A DNA stretch of 64,000 bases. Origin: Ktedonobacter racemifer DSM 44963. GTDB lineage: Bacteria > Chloroflexota > Ktedonobacteria > Ktedonobacterales > Ktedonobacteraceae. The position numbers were made by a program, and so were the translations under genes. The DNA lies in assembly GCF_000178855.1 (NCBI RefSeq), contig NZ_ADVG01000003.1, positions 2,170,001 to 2,234,000 of the forward strand. The letters are read 5' to 3'. Shown here one piece after another: positions 44,439-54,576 of the stretch. The notes beneath the pieces are model-generated. The model saw nothing but the letters and a program-made list of their open reading frames with translations, was not told the origin of the DNA and made no database searches. Numbering within the stretch: the first letter of the stretch is position 1; the number at the start of each line of letters is the position of its first letter.

Positions 44439-45566
44439 ATGCTGATCTATGAATACAAGTTGGACGGCAATACGCAACAATACCCCGCCATTGATGAGGC
44501 TATTCGCATCGTCCAGTTTATTCGCAACAAGTGCTTGCGTTTGTGGATGGATGGACACGCCACGAAGAATGACCTGCAATGCTATTGTGCCATCCTTGCT
44601 AAAGAATTCCCCTTTGCTTCCTCCCTCAATTCCCAAGCACGTCAAGCCAGTGCTGATCGGGCATGGGCAGCCATAGCTCGCTTCTATGACAACTGCAAAC
44701 AGAAGAAACCGGGCAAGAAAGGCTATCCTCGCTTTCAGCACGATAACCGCTCAGTAGAATACAAACAGACAGGATGGAAGCTTGATCCTGATGGGAGGCA
44801 TATCACCTTCACTGATGGCTGCGGGATTGGTCGTCTGCGTCTGGTAGGGACGCGTGACATTGAAACCTTCCCTATGAAGCAGATCAAGCGTGTCCGTCTC
44901 ATCCGTCGTGCCGATGGATACTATGCCCAGTTTGCGGTACAGGCAGAGCGCCAGATCGAGCATGTTCCTACTGGGAAACACGTTGGCATCGACGTTGGAT
45001 TGAAAGCGTTCTCTACCGATTCTGAGGGCGCAATCGTTGAGAATCCCCGCCACTATCGCAAGGCAGAGAAGCGCCTCAAACGCTTGCAACGTCGTCTCTC
45101 CAAGAAACAGAAGAAGAGTCAGAATCGTAAGAAAGCTCGTCAAGCCGTCGCCAAAGCGCATTTGAACGTGCAAAGGCAGCGCGAAGATTTTGCCCGAAAA
45201 CAGGCGAACGCGCTCGTCTCGTCTCACGACCTGATTGCCTTTGAAGACCTTCAGATCCGCAATATGGTACGTAATCGGCACCTCTCGAAAAGCATCAGCG
45301 ATGCTGGATGGGGGCGATTCCTGACGTGGGTGAAGTATTATGCCGCTTTGCATGGTATCCCTGTGATAGCAGTCTCTCCACACTACACGAGTCAGAACTG
45401 CTCAGCCTGTGGCACGCTCGTCAAGAAGAGTCTGAGTGTACGAACGCACATTTGCACAGGTTGTGGTGTGGTGTTGGACAGGGATCACAACGCCGCCGTG
45501 AACATTTTGCAGAAAGCTCTCAGTACCGTCGGGCAGACGGGAACTGATGCACCACTGAGTGCATAA
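44439..45566 (+). CDS. tnpB: TnpB RNA-guided nuclease of the RHH-TnpB element, copy 2
   Basis: A 375-residue TnpB starting MLIYEYKLDG with GAGG 4 bases upstream. RuvC motifs GIDVGLKAFSTD, IAFEDLQIRNM and LDRDHNAAVNIL and the CSACG...CTGCG zinc ribbon are intact at the same positions as in copy 1. Its guide would begin with host DNA TTTCAGTGTACC at 45671. Both copies look functional, so the element is probably recently active. Confidence 0.94.
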   Translation: MLIYEYKLDGNTQQYPAIDEAIRIVQFIRNKCLRLWMDGHATKNDLQCYCAILAKEFPFASSLNSQARQASADRAWAAIARFYDNCKQKKPGKKGYPRFQHDNRSVEYKQTGWKLDPDGRHITFTDGCGIGRLRLVGTRDIETFPMKQIKRVRLIRRADGYYAQFAVQAERQIEHVPTGKHVGIDVGLKAFSTDSEGAIVENPRHYRKAEKRLKRLQRRLSKKQKKSQNRKKARQAVAKAHLNVQRQREDFARKQANALVSSHDLIAFEDLQIRNMVRNRHLSKSISDAGWGRFLTWVKYYAALHGIPVIAVSPHYTSQNCSACGTLVKKSLSVRTHICTGCGVVLDRDHNAAVNILQKALSTVGQTGTDAPLSA

Positions 45567-45996
45567 AACGCTTCTGGACAGGAGGGCCGCTACTGCCTCT
45601 CAGCAATGGGAGCCAGCAAGCCGCCTGGTTGAAGGAAGAATCCCCCGTGCTTTAGCTGGGGGAGTGTCAATTTCAGTGTACCCTGGAAGTAAGACAGAAT
45701 CCATCCTCCTTTGAGTGCATCTGACCGAGAGAACAACCAGAAGCCCTCTGTTTGTGCAAGAAGCTAGCTCGCCTCTGGCCTAAGTGCGTTTAGTTTCTTA
45801 TCACGAGGTCAGTAAATGATTCCCATGACTCAGAGTTCCATAGAAAGCAGAGGAAATGTATGGCAACATCATCCCTCCCAGACCATTTTCAAATACCACC
45901 TCTCCTAGAAACCAACCAAATCCGCTAAATGCGTATAGCACCTTGCGATAAAGAAAAAGGCAGTCGCGAACGCTGTCTGCACATTTGAGGATAGAG

Positions 45997-47607
45997 ATGA
46001 ACATAAGCCACGGTATTCGCCGTATCACGCAATTGTTCCTGGTCTTGTTTCTGGCTATGAGTGCAGGCCTGGTCTACTGGCAGGTCGCGGTCGCTGACCA
46101 GGTGACCTCTAACCCGCGCAATTTGCGTAGCTGTATGAGTACCAGCGTGCCACAGCGCGGACGCATTTTCGACCGCAACGGCGTCCTATTGGCCGACTCA
46201 CAGCCGGACCCCAAGGCCTGTGGCGGCTATGTACGTCATTACTATGAGCCCTCGCTCGCTGGCTTGATTGGCTACTATCCCGGCCCATACTTCCTGTCAA
46301 CGGGACTGGAAGCCAAATTTGACGACTATCTCTCCGGGCGCGTCGGCATGACGTCATTAGATAACCAGGTGAATAAGACGCTGCACCGCTCACCTTTGGG
46401 CGATGATATCTATCTCACGATAGATGTGCGTATCCAGCGCATCCTGGTCAAGAATTTCGCCCTGCATGCCCCCTTCGATGGCGTCAATTCGTTTCCCACT
46501 GATCGTGGCTCAGCTATGGTTATGGACCCGCACACAGGCGAAGTCCTGGCCATGTATAGCAGTCCAGGCTATGATCCCAACAAAATGGCCCAGACGCTTA
46601 CCCATGCCGATCTCTCCTACTACAACCAGATGGCCAATGATCCAGAGCGGCCCCTGGTCTTCCGCCCCACCCAGGGCCAGTATGTGCCTGGTTCAACCTA
46701 TAAGGCCACAACCCTGATGGCAGCCATTGATTCGGGAACGACCTCGCTGGACCGGGTCTATGAGCCAAAATTCACTCATGGTCCTGTTACTCTAGGTCAG
46801 CACCTGTTTACTCCAGCATTTAGCAATCTCGATCCTTTTACACGCAACTATAATGTCTCAACTGGCTATGGCTTTGCGCACTCGGACAATGTCCTCTTCG
46901 CCAAGATTGGCGATGATATGGGTGTTGATTCGTGGCTGGCATACAATAAGAAGTTCTTAGTGGGCGAAAAGATTCCCTTTGAATTGCCCGTTGCTGTCAG
47001 CCGGGTGACCCAGACCAATGGAACACTTGACGAGAATACCCTTGTGGACAACGCCTTTGGCCAGGGCGTCGATTTTGTGACCCCGTTCCAGATGGCGATG
47101 ATCAATAATATTGCCGCCAATGATGGGCAGTTGATGCAGCCTACCGTCTTGAGCAAGGTTGCCACACGTGATAAGGCACCGGTCAAGACTTTTTCACCTC
47201 AAAACCTGGGCGATGCTCAACTTAAACAGCAGACAGCCATTGACACACGTAAAGCTATGTACGGCGTAGTACAGTGTGGCTCTGGCAACAATGATTTTGT
47301 GCATGGCGCCATGCTCTCGACTTCGCGCTGGGGCATTATTGGTAAGACTGGTACTGCTGAGATTGGACCTGGACAGCATGCTCATGGCTGGTTGATTACT
47401 CAGGCACCTTACAACTACCAACAAACTGATAAGATGCCTGCTCTGACAATTGTCGCGATGAAAGAGAATGGTGGTGAGGGTGCAGATGCCGTCGGTCCCG
47501 TGATTACCGCCACCTATAACGACATCTTTGACCAGGGTTTGGTGAAGGCGGATCAGCCACCTCCTCCTCCAGCAGGATACTGCTACACTAACCGTCTACT
47601 TCAGTAG
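45997..47607 (+). CDS. Penicillin-binding protein (FtsI/PBP2-like transpeptidase)
   Basis: A 536-residue class B-type PBP. One N-terminal TM helix (about 10-30) anchors it; PQRGRIFDRNGVLLAD is the conserved start of the periplasmic part. The transpeptidase domain has S233-T-Y-K236 (PGSTYK), S296-D-N298 and K450-T-G452. It cross-links peptidoglycan outside the membrane. A Pro-rich segment (PPPPPAG) closes the protein. ATG at 45997 with GAGG upstream; the earlier TTG at 45985 is rejected. No neighbouring division genes, so the specific role (elongation, division or sporulation) is open. Confidence 0.93.
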   Translation: MNISHGIRRITQLFLVLFLAMSAGLVYWQVAVADQVTSNPRNLRSCMSTSVPQRGRIFDRNGVLLADSQPDPKACGGYVRHYYEPSLAGLIGYYPGPYFLSTGLEAKFDDYLSGRVGMTSLDNQVNKTLHRSPLGDDIYLTIDVRIQRILVKNFALHAPFDGVNSFPTDRGSAMVMDPHTGEVLAMYSSPGYDPNKMAQTLTHADLSYYNQMANDPERPLVFRPTQGQYVPGSTYKATTLMAAIDSGTTSLDRVYEPKFTHGPVTLGQHLFTPAFSNLDPFTRNYNVSTGYGFAHSDNVLFAKIGDDMGVDSWLAYNKKFLVGEKIPFELPVAVSRVTQTNGTLDENTLVDNAFGQGVDFVTPFQMAMINNIAANDGQLMQPTVLSKVATRDKAPVKTFSPQNLGDAQLKQQTAIDTRKAMYGVVQCGSGNNDFVHGAMLSTSRWGIIGKTGTAEIGPGQHAHGWLITQAPYNYQQTDKMPALTIVAMKENGGEGADAVGPVITATYNDIFDQGLVKADQPPPPPAGYCYTNRLLQ

Positions 47608-47727
47608 AACGGCTGTGCAAGTCAAAAGACATCCAATACGACGCTTCGCCAAGGGTAAGGGGGTGTCGTATTGGCGAGAAGTCCTGAGTAGATACGTTTG
47701 CGGTCCTTTATCTGACTACCACTTGAT

Positions 47728-48498
47728 TTACTCGCGCGTCAGAGTAAGGAGGCGCTGCACTGCCTGCTCATACGCGGCTGGCACCTCCACCATCGGCGTG
47801 TGGCCTGAGTCCAGCAGACGTAATTCAGCGTGCGGCAGGTGTTCTACCAGGAATTCGGCGTGAGCAATCGTTCGCGCCTGGTCATGTGTCCCATGCACGA
47901 CGACGGTGGGCATCGTAAGCTTCGGCAGGTCACCCGCCAGGTCGACCATAGATTGGCTGGTGAGCACTTGCAGGGCCGCTTCACGCGATACACGACCAGC
48001 ATAGGCGAGGAGACGTTGCATAAATGCCTGCTCCGGCTGGTAATAGAAGCTACGGCGCAAGAGACGCTGGTGAAACTCCGTCCCTCCGCCCGCCTCTATG
48101 GCCTTGATGATGCTCGTTATATCCCCATGCCCATGGGTATTGGCTCCGGTATCGATGAGCAGCAGACCGCTCACGAGCGAAGGTTCGGTGAGCGCAGCGA
48201 CCAGTGCGATAGGGCCTCCGGTTGAATGTCCCGCGATCAGAGCCGGGCCAAGGTCCAGTTCACGAAGGAGCGCGGCGACACGCCTTCCAAGCGTTGGAAT
48301 GTCCCACGGGCCGGGAGAGGTCATCCAGGATATAGGCAGGAGTTGCAGGTCTGGAAAGAGTGTTTCATCCAACAGGTCAAAGACTTCGGGCGAACAATAG
48401 GTCCCCGGTACGCAAAGCAAGACCTGGCATCCCGTGATGGGCTTACGGGTTAATTCAAGATGAGACGAGAACATAGTTCTTGTTCGCGTTGCTCCCAT
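47728..48498 (-). CDS. Alpha/beta-fold hydrolase
   Basis: A hydrolase of about 256 residues: nucleophile elbow GHSTGG, acid in VVHGTHDQAR and catalytic His in LDSGHTPMVEVP. The N-terminal strand is VLLCVPGTYCSPEVF. Substrate unknown (ester, lactone or similar). The start is uncertain: ATG at 48522, 48498 (chosen, GAGGAG about 15 bases upstream) or 48474. The open frame extends to 48831, but that part is Cys/Leu-rich and not protein-like. Convergent with the PBP gene; a complex hairpin lies between (47622-47670). Confidence 0.88.
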   Translation of the reverse strand: MGATRTRTMFSSHLELTRKPITGCQVLLCVPGTYCSPEVFDLLDETLFPDLQLLPISWMTSPGPWDIPTLGRRVAALLRELDLGPALIAGHSTGGPIALVAALTEPSLVSGLLLIDTGANTHGHGDITSIIKAIEAGGGTEFHQRLLRRSFYYQPEQAFMQRLLAYAGRVSREAALQVLTSQSMVDLAGDLPKLTMPTVVVHGTHDQARTIAHAEFLVEHLPHAELRLLDSGHTPMVEVPAAYEQAVQRLLTLTRE

Positions 48499-48865
48499 GT
48501 CAACATTGACGTAGCTCCTCATGAAGCGAGTAGCATCGCAGCAGCAGCAGCATGCTAATATTGAAAGATATAGATAAAGACGGCAATATTTAATCTGAAT
48601 ATCTCGATCAAATGCTTGCCAAGAAGGAGCCAAGTCAGATAGAGGTGGTTTTATTATGTAGAAATGTGATAGTAGTGCTAAGGAAAAGATAGGAAGTAAA
48701 TTCCTTCTGGTATCGCATTGATGAGTATATGCATAATATTTCTTAAATTCAATATTGTCAAGAAGGAATAATTCCTGAAACTGTTCAGACTTGACCCAAG
48801 GAAGATTTCGTAGTGCCCACGGGTTGGGCACCGAGATAGAGAAAGTGCTGGAAAAGCCTCAGTCT

Positions 48866-49144
48866 TCAACTGCTCTCTTCTGTGAGAAGCCTCTTCCTGA
48901 TCAGTTTAGACACCAGCCACCAGGGAAGGAACGCGAACAGCACAAACGCCACGAAGAAAACAAACAATCCTAGGAAAGGGTAACTTGGAGAATCGCTGAG
49001 CCAGAACTCCATTTGCCAGAATCCCATTCGGAAGAGCAACTGCTCGAGCCAATTCATTGCTAGTGGATGGAATACGTCAAACACTATCATGGCAACTAGC
49101 GCGATGATCCCTCCCACAAACGCGCCTGGGAGCGTGATTCCCAT
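48866..49144 (-). CDS. Small membrane protein, two TM helices
   Basis: A 92-residue protein with hydrophobic segments about 5-25 and 55-80, ending in a basic/acidic tail KLIRKRLLTEESS. The start at 49144 is preceded by AGGATCTGATC. Not recognised; plausible as a real small membrane protein. It runs toward the hydrolase gene. Confidence 0.55.
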   Translation of the reverse strand: MGITLPGAFVGGIIALVAMIVFDVFHPLAMNWLEQLLFRMGFWQMEFWLSDSPSYPFLGLFVFFVAFVLFAFLPWWLVSKLIRKRLLTEESS

Positions 49145-49195
49145 GATCAGATCCTGAATTTTTACATAATCGGAACGTGCCTGGGCGAGCCTGGC

Positions 49196-50032
49196 GGTTG
49201 TGTTGCAAGAAATAAACTGATCTGCTACAGTGGAGAGAAAAGAGCCAAAAAGGATCAGATATGACCGAGCAACACCCGTTCAAATGGCGTCACTTCCAGA
49301 CCGACGTTATTCTCTTGTGCGTCAGGTGGTACTTGCGCTATTCGCTCAGCTACAGAGATCTCGAAGAAATCATGCTGGAACGGGGATTGCATGTCGATCA
49401 TACCACGATTTATCGGTGGGTCCAGCAGTATGCTCCAGAACTGGAGAAACGCTGCCATCTCCATTTGAAGCCCACAACCGACTCGTGGCGCGTTGACGAG
49501 ACGTACATCAAGATCAAGAAAGAGTGGATGTACCTGTATAGGGCGGTTGATTCAGAGGGAAACACGCTCGATTTTTGGCTGAGCTCAACCAGAGATGGGG
49601 AAGCCGCCAAGCACTTCTTTGTGAAAACCCTCTCCGCCTCTCATACGAGCTCGCCACGGGTCATCAACGTCGATAAAAATGCTGCCTATCCCAAAGCCTT
49701 CAATGACCTCAAAGCAGCTGGAATCATCTCTGAACGTTGTGAGTTGCGGCAAATCAAGTACCTCAATAACGTGATTGAGCAAGACCATCGGTTCATCAAA
49801 CGGTTGACGAAACCAGGGATGGGCTTTTTCACCTTCGAGACCGCCTGGCGAACCTTACAAGGATACGAGATGATGAACAGGCTGAGGAAAGGGCAAGTAC
49901 AAGGGGTGGCAAAAGGAGATGTCGGAGGGCAGGTCGCGTTGGTTGCCACGCTGTTTGGAGTGGCCGTGTAAGAACGATTGTGATGAACAATCACGTCCAG
50001 TTTCTTCCTTTGCGATTTCTTGCAACACAACC
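49196..50032 (+). mobile_element. IS6-family insertion sequence
   Basis: Perfect 18-bp ends GGTTGTGTTGCAAGAAAT (49196-49213) and its inverse (50015-50032). Length 837 bp, typical of IS6. The flanking 8 bases differ (AGCCTGGC against CCAGGTAG), so an IS6-style cointegrate/deletion event, rather than simple insertion, probably shaped this locus, consistent with the beheaded MarR gene on its right. Confidence 0.88.
49261..49971 (+). CDS. IS6-family DDE transposase
   Basis: A 236-residue transposase: N-terminal HTH YRDLEEIMLERGLHVDHTTIYRWVQ, catalytic D79 (WRVDETYIKI), D138 (NVDKNAAYP) and E173 (NNVIEQDHRFIK), K180 region (KRLTKPGMGF). Replicative transposition through cointegrates is usual for the family. 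Intact. Confidence 0.93.
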   Translation: MTEQHPFKWRHFQTDVILLCVRWYLRYSLSYRDLEEIMLERGLHVDHTTIYRWVQQYAPELEKRCHLHLKPTTDSWRVDETYIKIKKEWMYLYRAVDSEGNTLDFWLSSTRDGEAAKHFFVKTLSASHTSSPRVINVDKNAAYPKAFNDLKAAGIISERCELRQIKYLNNVIEQDHRFIKRLTKPGMGFFTFETAWRTLQGYEMMNRLRKGQVQGVAKGDVGGQVALVATLFGVAV

Positions 50033-50261
50033 CCAGGTAGATCGCCGAATTGTTCGGCTTTCCCTCACATCCGAAGGGCGTGAGATCGTTCATCAGCTTG
50101 ACCCTGTGGTGATCGCTTTTAATGAACGTTCCCTCCATGGCTTCTCGCCGGAGCAACAACAGACCCTTCAGGAACAGTTGCGTCAGATTGTGTCTAATGT
50201 GGTTCTTGAAACTGGGTCTGGCCCCGACGATCTGGTTCAGCCGCAACACGAGAAAAACTAA
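50033..50261 (+). pseudogene. MarR-family regulator, C-terminal fragment
   Basis: VDRRIVRLSLTSEGREIVHQLDPVVIAFNERSLHGFSPEQQQTLQEQLRQIV is the wing and dimerisation helices of a MarR protein. The DNA-reading N-terminus is missing; the IS6 right end lies immediately before the fragment. No N-terminal piece is found to the left of the IS6. Confidence 0.8.
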
Positions 50262-50320
50262 AGAGAGTCAAGCAAGAGAGGTAGAGGAAGCTTCATCCCG
50301 CTCAGCCTTTGTTGAAGTAA

Positions 50321-50809
50321 ATGTACTCAAATTCTCATAGAGAAGGAGACAAAGAGACGACAACCTTGGTCGAAACCATGTCCCTCAAAGAGAGAATGAT
50401 CGAAACGATCGCAACGTATGTTCAGCAATATGTCGATGCGCACTGGCAGGAGGTCGTGGAACAACATCGATCAGCCTTGGAGGCGATTTTTGCTCGAGCA
50501 GCCGAGCAGGTCTATGCGAGATATAGCCAGGAACTGTTCCAACCACTGTCTGCTGAACTCAAACAAGCGGGCCTGACCTGTGATCCAGGCTTTCCAGGAA
50601 CGATCCCATTCTCACGAGAGCAATGGGGGCCGCAGGAAGAGCGAGAACGTCGCTTCTGGTGCGTGCTGTGCCAGGAAAATGAAGACATTCTGGGCACACT
50701 GCTCATCTGCTACTTCCACGACCATACCCAGTTTCGCATTCCTCGTTCGCCACTCATGCTGGCAAGCGAGCAAACCAATCATATCGTCATTGCACTGATG
50801 GTTGAGTGA
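50321..50809 (+). CDS. Unknown soluble protein
   Basis: Up to 162 residues; ATG at 50321 or, more compactly, 50378. The N-terminal half is helical (SLKERMIETIATYVQQYVDAHWQEVVEQHRSALEAIF...), followed by a region with two Cys (FWCVLCQENEDILGTLLICYFHDHTQFRIP). No signal peptide. I recognise no family. It stands between the MarR remnant and the DDN-like gene, co-directional with the latter. Confidence 0.6.
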   Translation: MYSNSHREGDKETTTLVETMSLKERMIETIATYVQQYVDAHWQEVVEQHRSALEAIFARAAEQVYARYSQELFQPLSAELKQAGLTCDPGFPGTIPFSREQWGPQEERERRFWCVLCQENEDILGTLLICYFHDHTQFRIPRSPLMLASEQTNHIVIALMVE

Positions 50810-50982
50810 TCCACATTTCCAGATTTGCAAGCATCATAAACTGAAAAAAGCAATCAGCCTTGCTAAACACACCATATCCTTATCAGCGACAAGCGCTGGA
50901 AGAGATACTGTTCATCCTCGAAGCTCTCTGCACATCTGCGGGGAACACGCGAGCAGAACGACAAGAAAGAAGAGAGCATCTC

Positions 50983-51474
50983 ATGGCAAAAACCTATAAC
51001 TCCTCATTTACTTTTCGTCTGGGGCTCTTCATCACAAGGACCATGCTGCGTGTAGGCATGAGCATGGGCGGTATGACCCTGCTCACTGTACGCGGTCGCA
51101 AAAGCGGCCAGCTTCGTACCACGCCAGTGACCATCGTGAAACAGAACGGACAGCGATGGATCACTGCCCCGTTCGGTGCCGTCAATTGGGTGCGCAACCT
51201 ACGGGCGGCAGGGGTAGCCACGCTGAGGGTTGGTCGTCACACAGAAACGGTTTCTGCGACCGAGTTATCCACCAAGGAAGCCGCACTCGTTCTGAAAGAA
51301 CATCTTGACAGCTTTCCCTCTTTTATTCGACAGTATTACAACGTCACCCCAGCTTCTTCACTGGAGGAGTTTGAGGTGGAAGCGCCGCGTCACCCCGTTT
51401 TTCTCGTCAAAAGTCTATCCGAGTGGCAAGGCGCGGAGAGAAATGCTCCTGAAGGAAAGGCTCTGTTTTCATGA
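50983..51474 (+). CDS. DDN-like deazaflavin (F420)-dependent oxidoreductase
   Basis: A 163-residue split-barrel protein. LLTVRGRKSGQLRTTPVTIVKQNGQRWITAPFGAVNWVRNLRAAGVATLRVGR is the signature of the nitroreductase-family deazaflavin-dependent enzymes. Relatives use F420H2 (or other cofactors) to reduce nitro or quinone compounds. ATG at 50983 with AGAAGAGAG upstream; the in-frame extension to 50860 is not supported. Confidence 0.88.
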   Translation: MAKTYNSSFTFRLGLFITRTMLRVGMSMGGMTLLTVRGRKSGQLRTTPVTIVKQNGQRWITAPFGAVNWVRNLRAAGVATLRVGRHTETVSATELSTKEAALVLKEHLDSFPSFIRQYYNVTPASSLEEFEVEAPRHPVFLVKSLSEWQGAERNAPEGKALFS

Positions 51475-51837
51475 GCAATACTAGCACAACGAACACGATC
51501 AGATCGAACTGAGTAGGAGCGGAGGTAGCGTGGCTCCCATACACATGCGGCCTGCCGGTTTTACCGAGCGCGCCTCTCTACCAGATCGTGCACCTGCACG
51601 CCAATTCAGGCTCCGCGATACTCTTACGTCTTGAAAAGAAGCCTGGAATCGGCCCTTGCGAAAGGGAGACGAGAACGTCTCCCTGAACGAATCAATGGTT
51701 TGCCGTTTGTACATCTCTGAGTGCTTTGCGGCAAACCTTTTTGAGACAAAGAACACGTACAGTCCTCTTCCTCATCTCGCACGAGCGGCTTGTGAGTAAT
51801 GAGGCTTGTCCATGGTAATTCCTTTAGCAAAGAGGCG
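51475..51837. other. Gene-free stretch
   Basis: Lies between the DDN-like gene and the Cys-rich transposase copy 2. It should contain the left end of that transposon, but no inverse of its right flank can be identified by eye. No supported ORF. Confidence 0.4.
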
Positions 51838-53100
51838 ATGGCAAGAAAACATAGTCGTCCTGAAGCAACACAACAATGCCTGCTTGTACCCCTGCATGAG
51901 CAGTGCTGGGAGTGCGGAAAGCGGTTGTGGGTAGCATCCTCTGCTGTTCGCACGGTGACCACCCTCGACCGTTTGTGCCAACTCACGCTCAAAATTCGCC
52001 GCTGTCAAAATCCATCCTGTGGATGGTATCATCGATCCTACCGTCCAGAGGAGGAAGGGCACTGGGCCTTGCCTCATGGGGAGTTCGGCCTCGATGTGAT
52101 CGCGCTGATTGGCGCGCTTCGCTACACGCATCACCGCAGCGTTCCAGAAATCCACCGAGAGTTGCTCGCACGCAGTGTACTGATATCTGAACGCACTGTG
52201 ACGAATTTGCTCGCACGCTATGAAGAGTTAGTGACACTCCATCTGACAGACCAGGCGCGCTTGCGTCAACGTCTCTTGCCCCAAGGCTTCGTGATTTTGG
52301 CTCTGGATGGGTTACAACCAGATGTGGGGCACGAAGTGCTGTGGGTTCTCCGCGATTGTCCCTCTGGTGAAGTGTTGTTGGCTCGTAGTTTACTCAGTGC
52401 CAGTGAAGCCGATCTCGCAGCGCTGCTGCGCGAGGTACAAGCTTCCCTCCCGGTACCCATTCGCGGCGTTGTGACGGATGGTCAACACTCCATTCGTAAC
52501 GCTGTTCAGACGGTTCTGCCGGATATCCCACATCAGTTATGTCATTTCCACTACTTGCGCGAGGCGGCCAAACCTGTCTATGAGGCCGATCGTCATGCGA
52601 AAAAGGAATTGAAGAAGCAGCTTCGTGGCATTCGCCCTATTGAACGAGGTCTGGAAAAACGAACAGACACCGAGGCGCAAGCTATTCGAGGCTATTGTCT
52701 CGCGGTGCGAAGTGCACTCACTGACGATGGACGACCACCGCTCTCCGCTTCGGGTCTCAAATTACAGGAACGCATGACCGCTCTTCTCGCCTCACTCACA
52801 AGCGTGGTTGAAAAAAGGGGGCGCTTGCCACGTGAGTTAGAACGTTTGCAGTCGATGCTGACTAAAGGATTAATGGCAACAAGATCCCTGTGGTCAGATG
52901 TCCAAACCGGCTATCATTGGGTGTATCGAGCCGCGCATATCCTCTCGAATGATGAAAAACTGAAGGGAGCACAGGTTCGGCAACGCTATGAGGAGCTTCT
53001 TGACTCCATGGCGGACGTTTCAACTTCCTCTGAGGCGCTCGCTACGATGCTGACCACCTTTCGTAAAGTCACCGCCAGTTATTGGCCCGGATTGTTTCAC

Positions 53101-54576
53101 CCAAAACGCCGCAGGATGCCCCTGCCCTTTCAGGCATGGGGAGGAATGCGGCGTTCCTTTGTCGGTGGCTTGGGTGGAATACGCCGTAGACATTCTCTCA
53201 TCTGCTCATGTATTGTTGACAGTCAGATGAAAACTATGGTATAATTTAGCGTATGCAAACGGTAGTAACAGCGAAACTCAAATTGAATACAACGCCCGAG
53301 CAATTCAAGGCATTACGTACAACGCAACTGGCGTATCGGGATTCTCTCAACTATGTGAGCCAGTACGCCTTTGCGCATGGCAAGATGAGCAATGCTGTTC
53401 GTTTGCAAGATGCCACCTACGAAGAGATCCGCCTCCGTTTTCATCTGCCTTCGCAAATGGCCTGTTCTGTTCCTCGCCAAGTTGGAGCCTCGTATAAAAC
53501 CCTCTGGACAAAGGTCAAGAACAATGCTGTTCATCGTAAGGAAGGGAAGACCAAGAAACGCTACAAAGGGCTTGATAAGGCTCCCTAGTTCATCTCCCCC
53601 ACGTTGACCTATCAGTACAAGAAAGACTACACCTTCAAGAAAGAGCAGCAGGTGAGCATCCTGACCCTTGAGGGACGTGTTATCGTGCCCTATACTGGCT
53701 ACAATAAGCATGTGGCATTGATCCAGCGTGGAGCGGAGATTGGTGCATCTAAACTCTGGTATGACAAGCCCAAGAAACAATTTTACCTCCTTGTCTCTCT
53801 TGAAATTGAGACGGCTGATCCTACACCTGAAACACACAAGCAAGTCGTTGGCGTGGATGTGGGGATGCGATACCTTGCCGTCACGGCGACGATGCAAGGG
53901 GATTGCACCTTCCATTCAGGCAAACAGATTGTCCCCAAGGCAAACCACTACGCACGACTGAGAAAACGTCTGCAAAAGAAAGGCACTCGTTCAGCGACAA
54001 GAAGGCTCGTTGCCATCAGTGGACGAGAGAGACGGTTGAAGCAGAATACCAATCATGTCGTGAGTAAGCGGATTGTCCAACAGCACCCTCAAAGCTTGAT
54101 TGGACTGGAGCATCTGACAGACATTCGAGAGCGTACCAAACGACGCAAAGGCAAAAATGCAAAACAGCGAAAAGCCAATCGTACCTTCTCCAAATGGTCC
54201 TTCGCTGAGTTGCATAGCATGATTGCCTATAAAGCGCTCTTACATCGAAGTATGGCGATCAAGGTCGATGCCAACTACACCTCGCAAGCGTGCCCCAAAT
54301 GTGGGCACACCTGCAAAGAGAATAGACCCAACAAAGGATTGCTCTTCGTCTGTCAGAATTGTCAGTACACGCTCCATGCCGATCTGGTTGGTGCAAGAAA
54401 CATTGCGATGCGAACGCTTCTTATCCGGCAAGACTGGAGAGGAACGGGCCTCTTGTCAGTACGCGCCTTCTGTGTCGGACGATGAAGCCAAAGCCGCACG
54501 CCTGAAAAGGTATGCTGAATTGCGGTGGAGTTCAGACACAACTCCAAGCCCTCGGCTTTAGCCGTAGGGTACTGAC
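53101..54576 (+). mobile_element. IS605-type TnpB element, family A copy 2
   Basis: Exact junctions from the interrupted gene: TTTCAC before 53101, TGTTACGATG after 54576. The left end CCAAAACGCCGC and right end CCGTAGGGTACTGAC match copy 1. The empty site TTTCAC-TGTTACG would present TCAC beside the element's own guide sequence. Confidence 0.92.
53253..54561 (+). pseudogene. tnpB: TnpB family A, inactivated
   Basis: Nearly identical to 11173-12480 but with TAG at 53586-53588 where the intact copy has AAG (Lys112), and a frameshift near 54455-54470 that replaces the tail (SVRAFCVGR in place of SVRPDVSDDEAKAARLKRY; the original tail survives in another frame to 54561). All RuvC and zinc residues are still encoded downstream of the stop. 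A truncated internal start is unlikely to give activity. Confidence 0.9.

Larger units (their letters stand above)
44142..45670 (+). mobile_element. RHH-TnpB element, copy 2
   Basis: The left end AGAAAACGAGCCAGAAAGCCCCCG follows CTATTTAC; the right end hairpin is followed by AGTGTCAA (45663-45670) and host DNA TTTCAGTG. Same organisation and almost the same length as copy 1. Inserted in intergenic DNA downstream of the DinB gene. Confidence 0.9.

Noticed and set aside
48499..48831. N-terminal extension of the alpha/beta hydrolase
   Set aside because: Cys5 run and Leu/Tyr-rich, no family counterpart; the hydrolase fold begins after the ATGs at 48474-48522.
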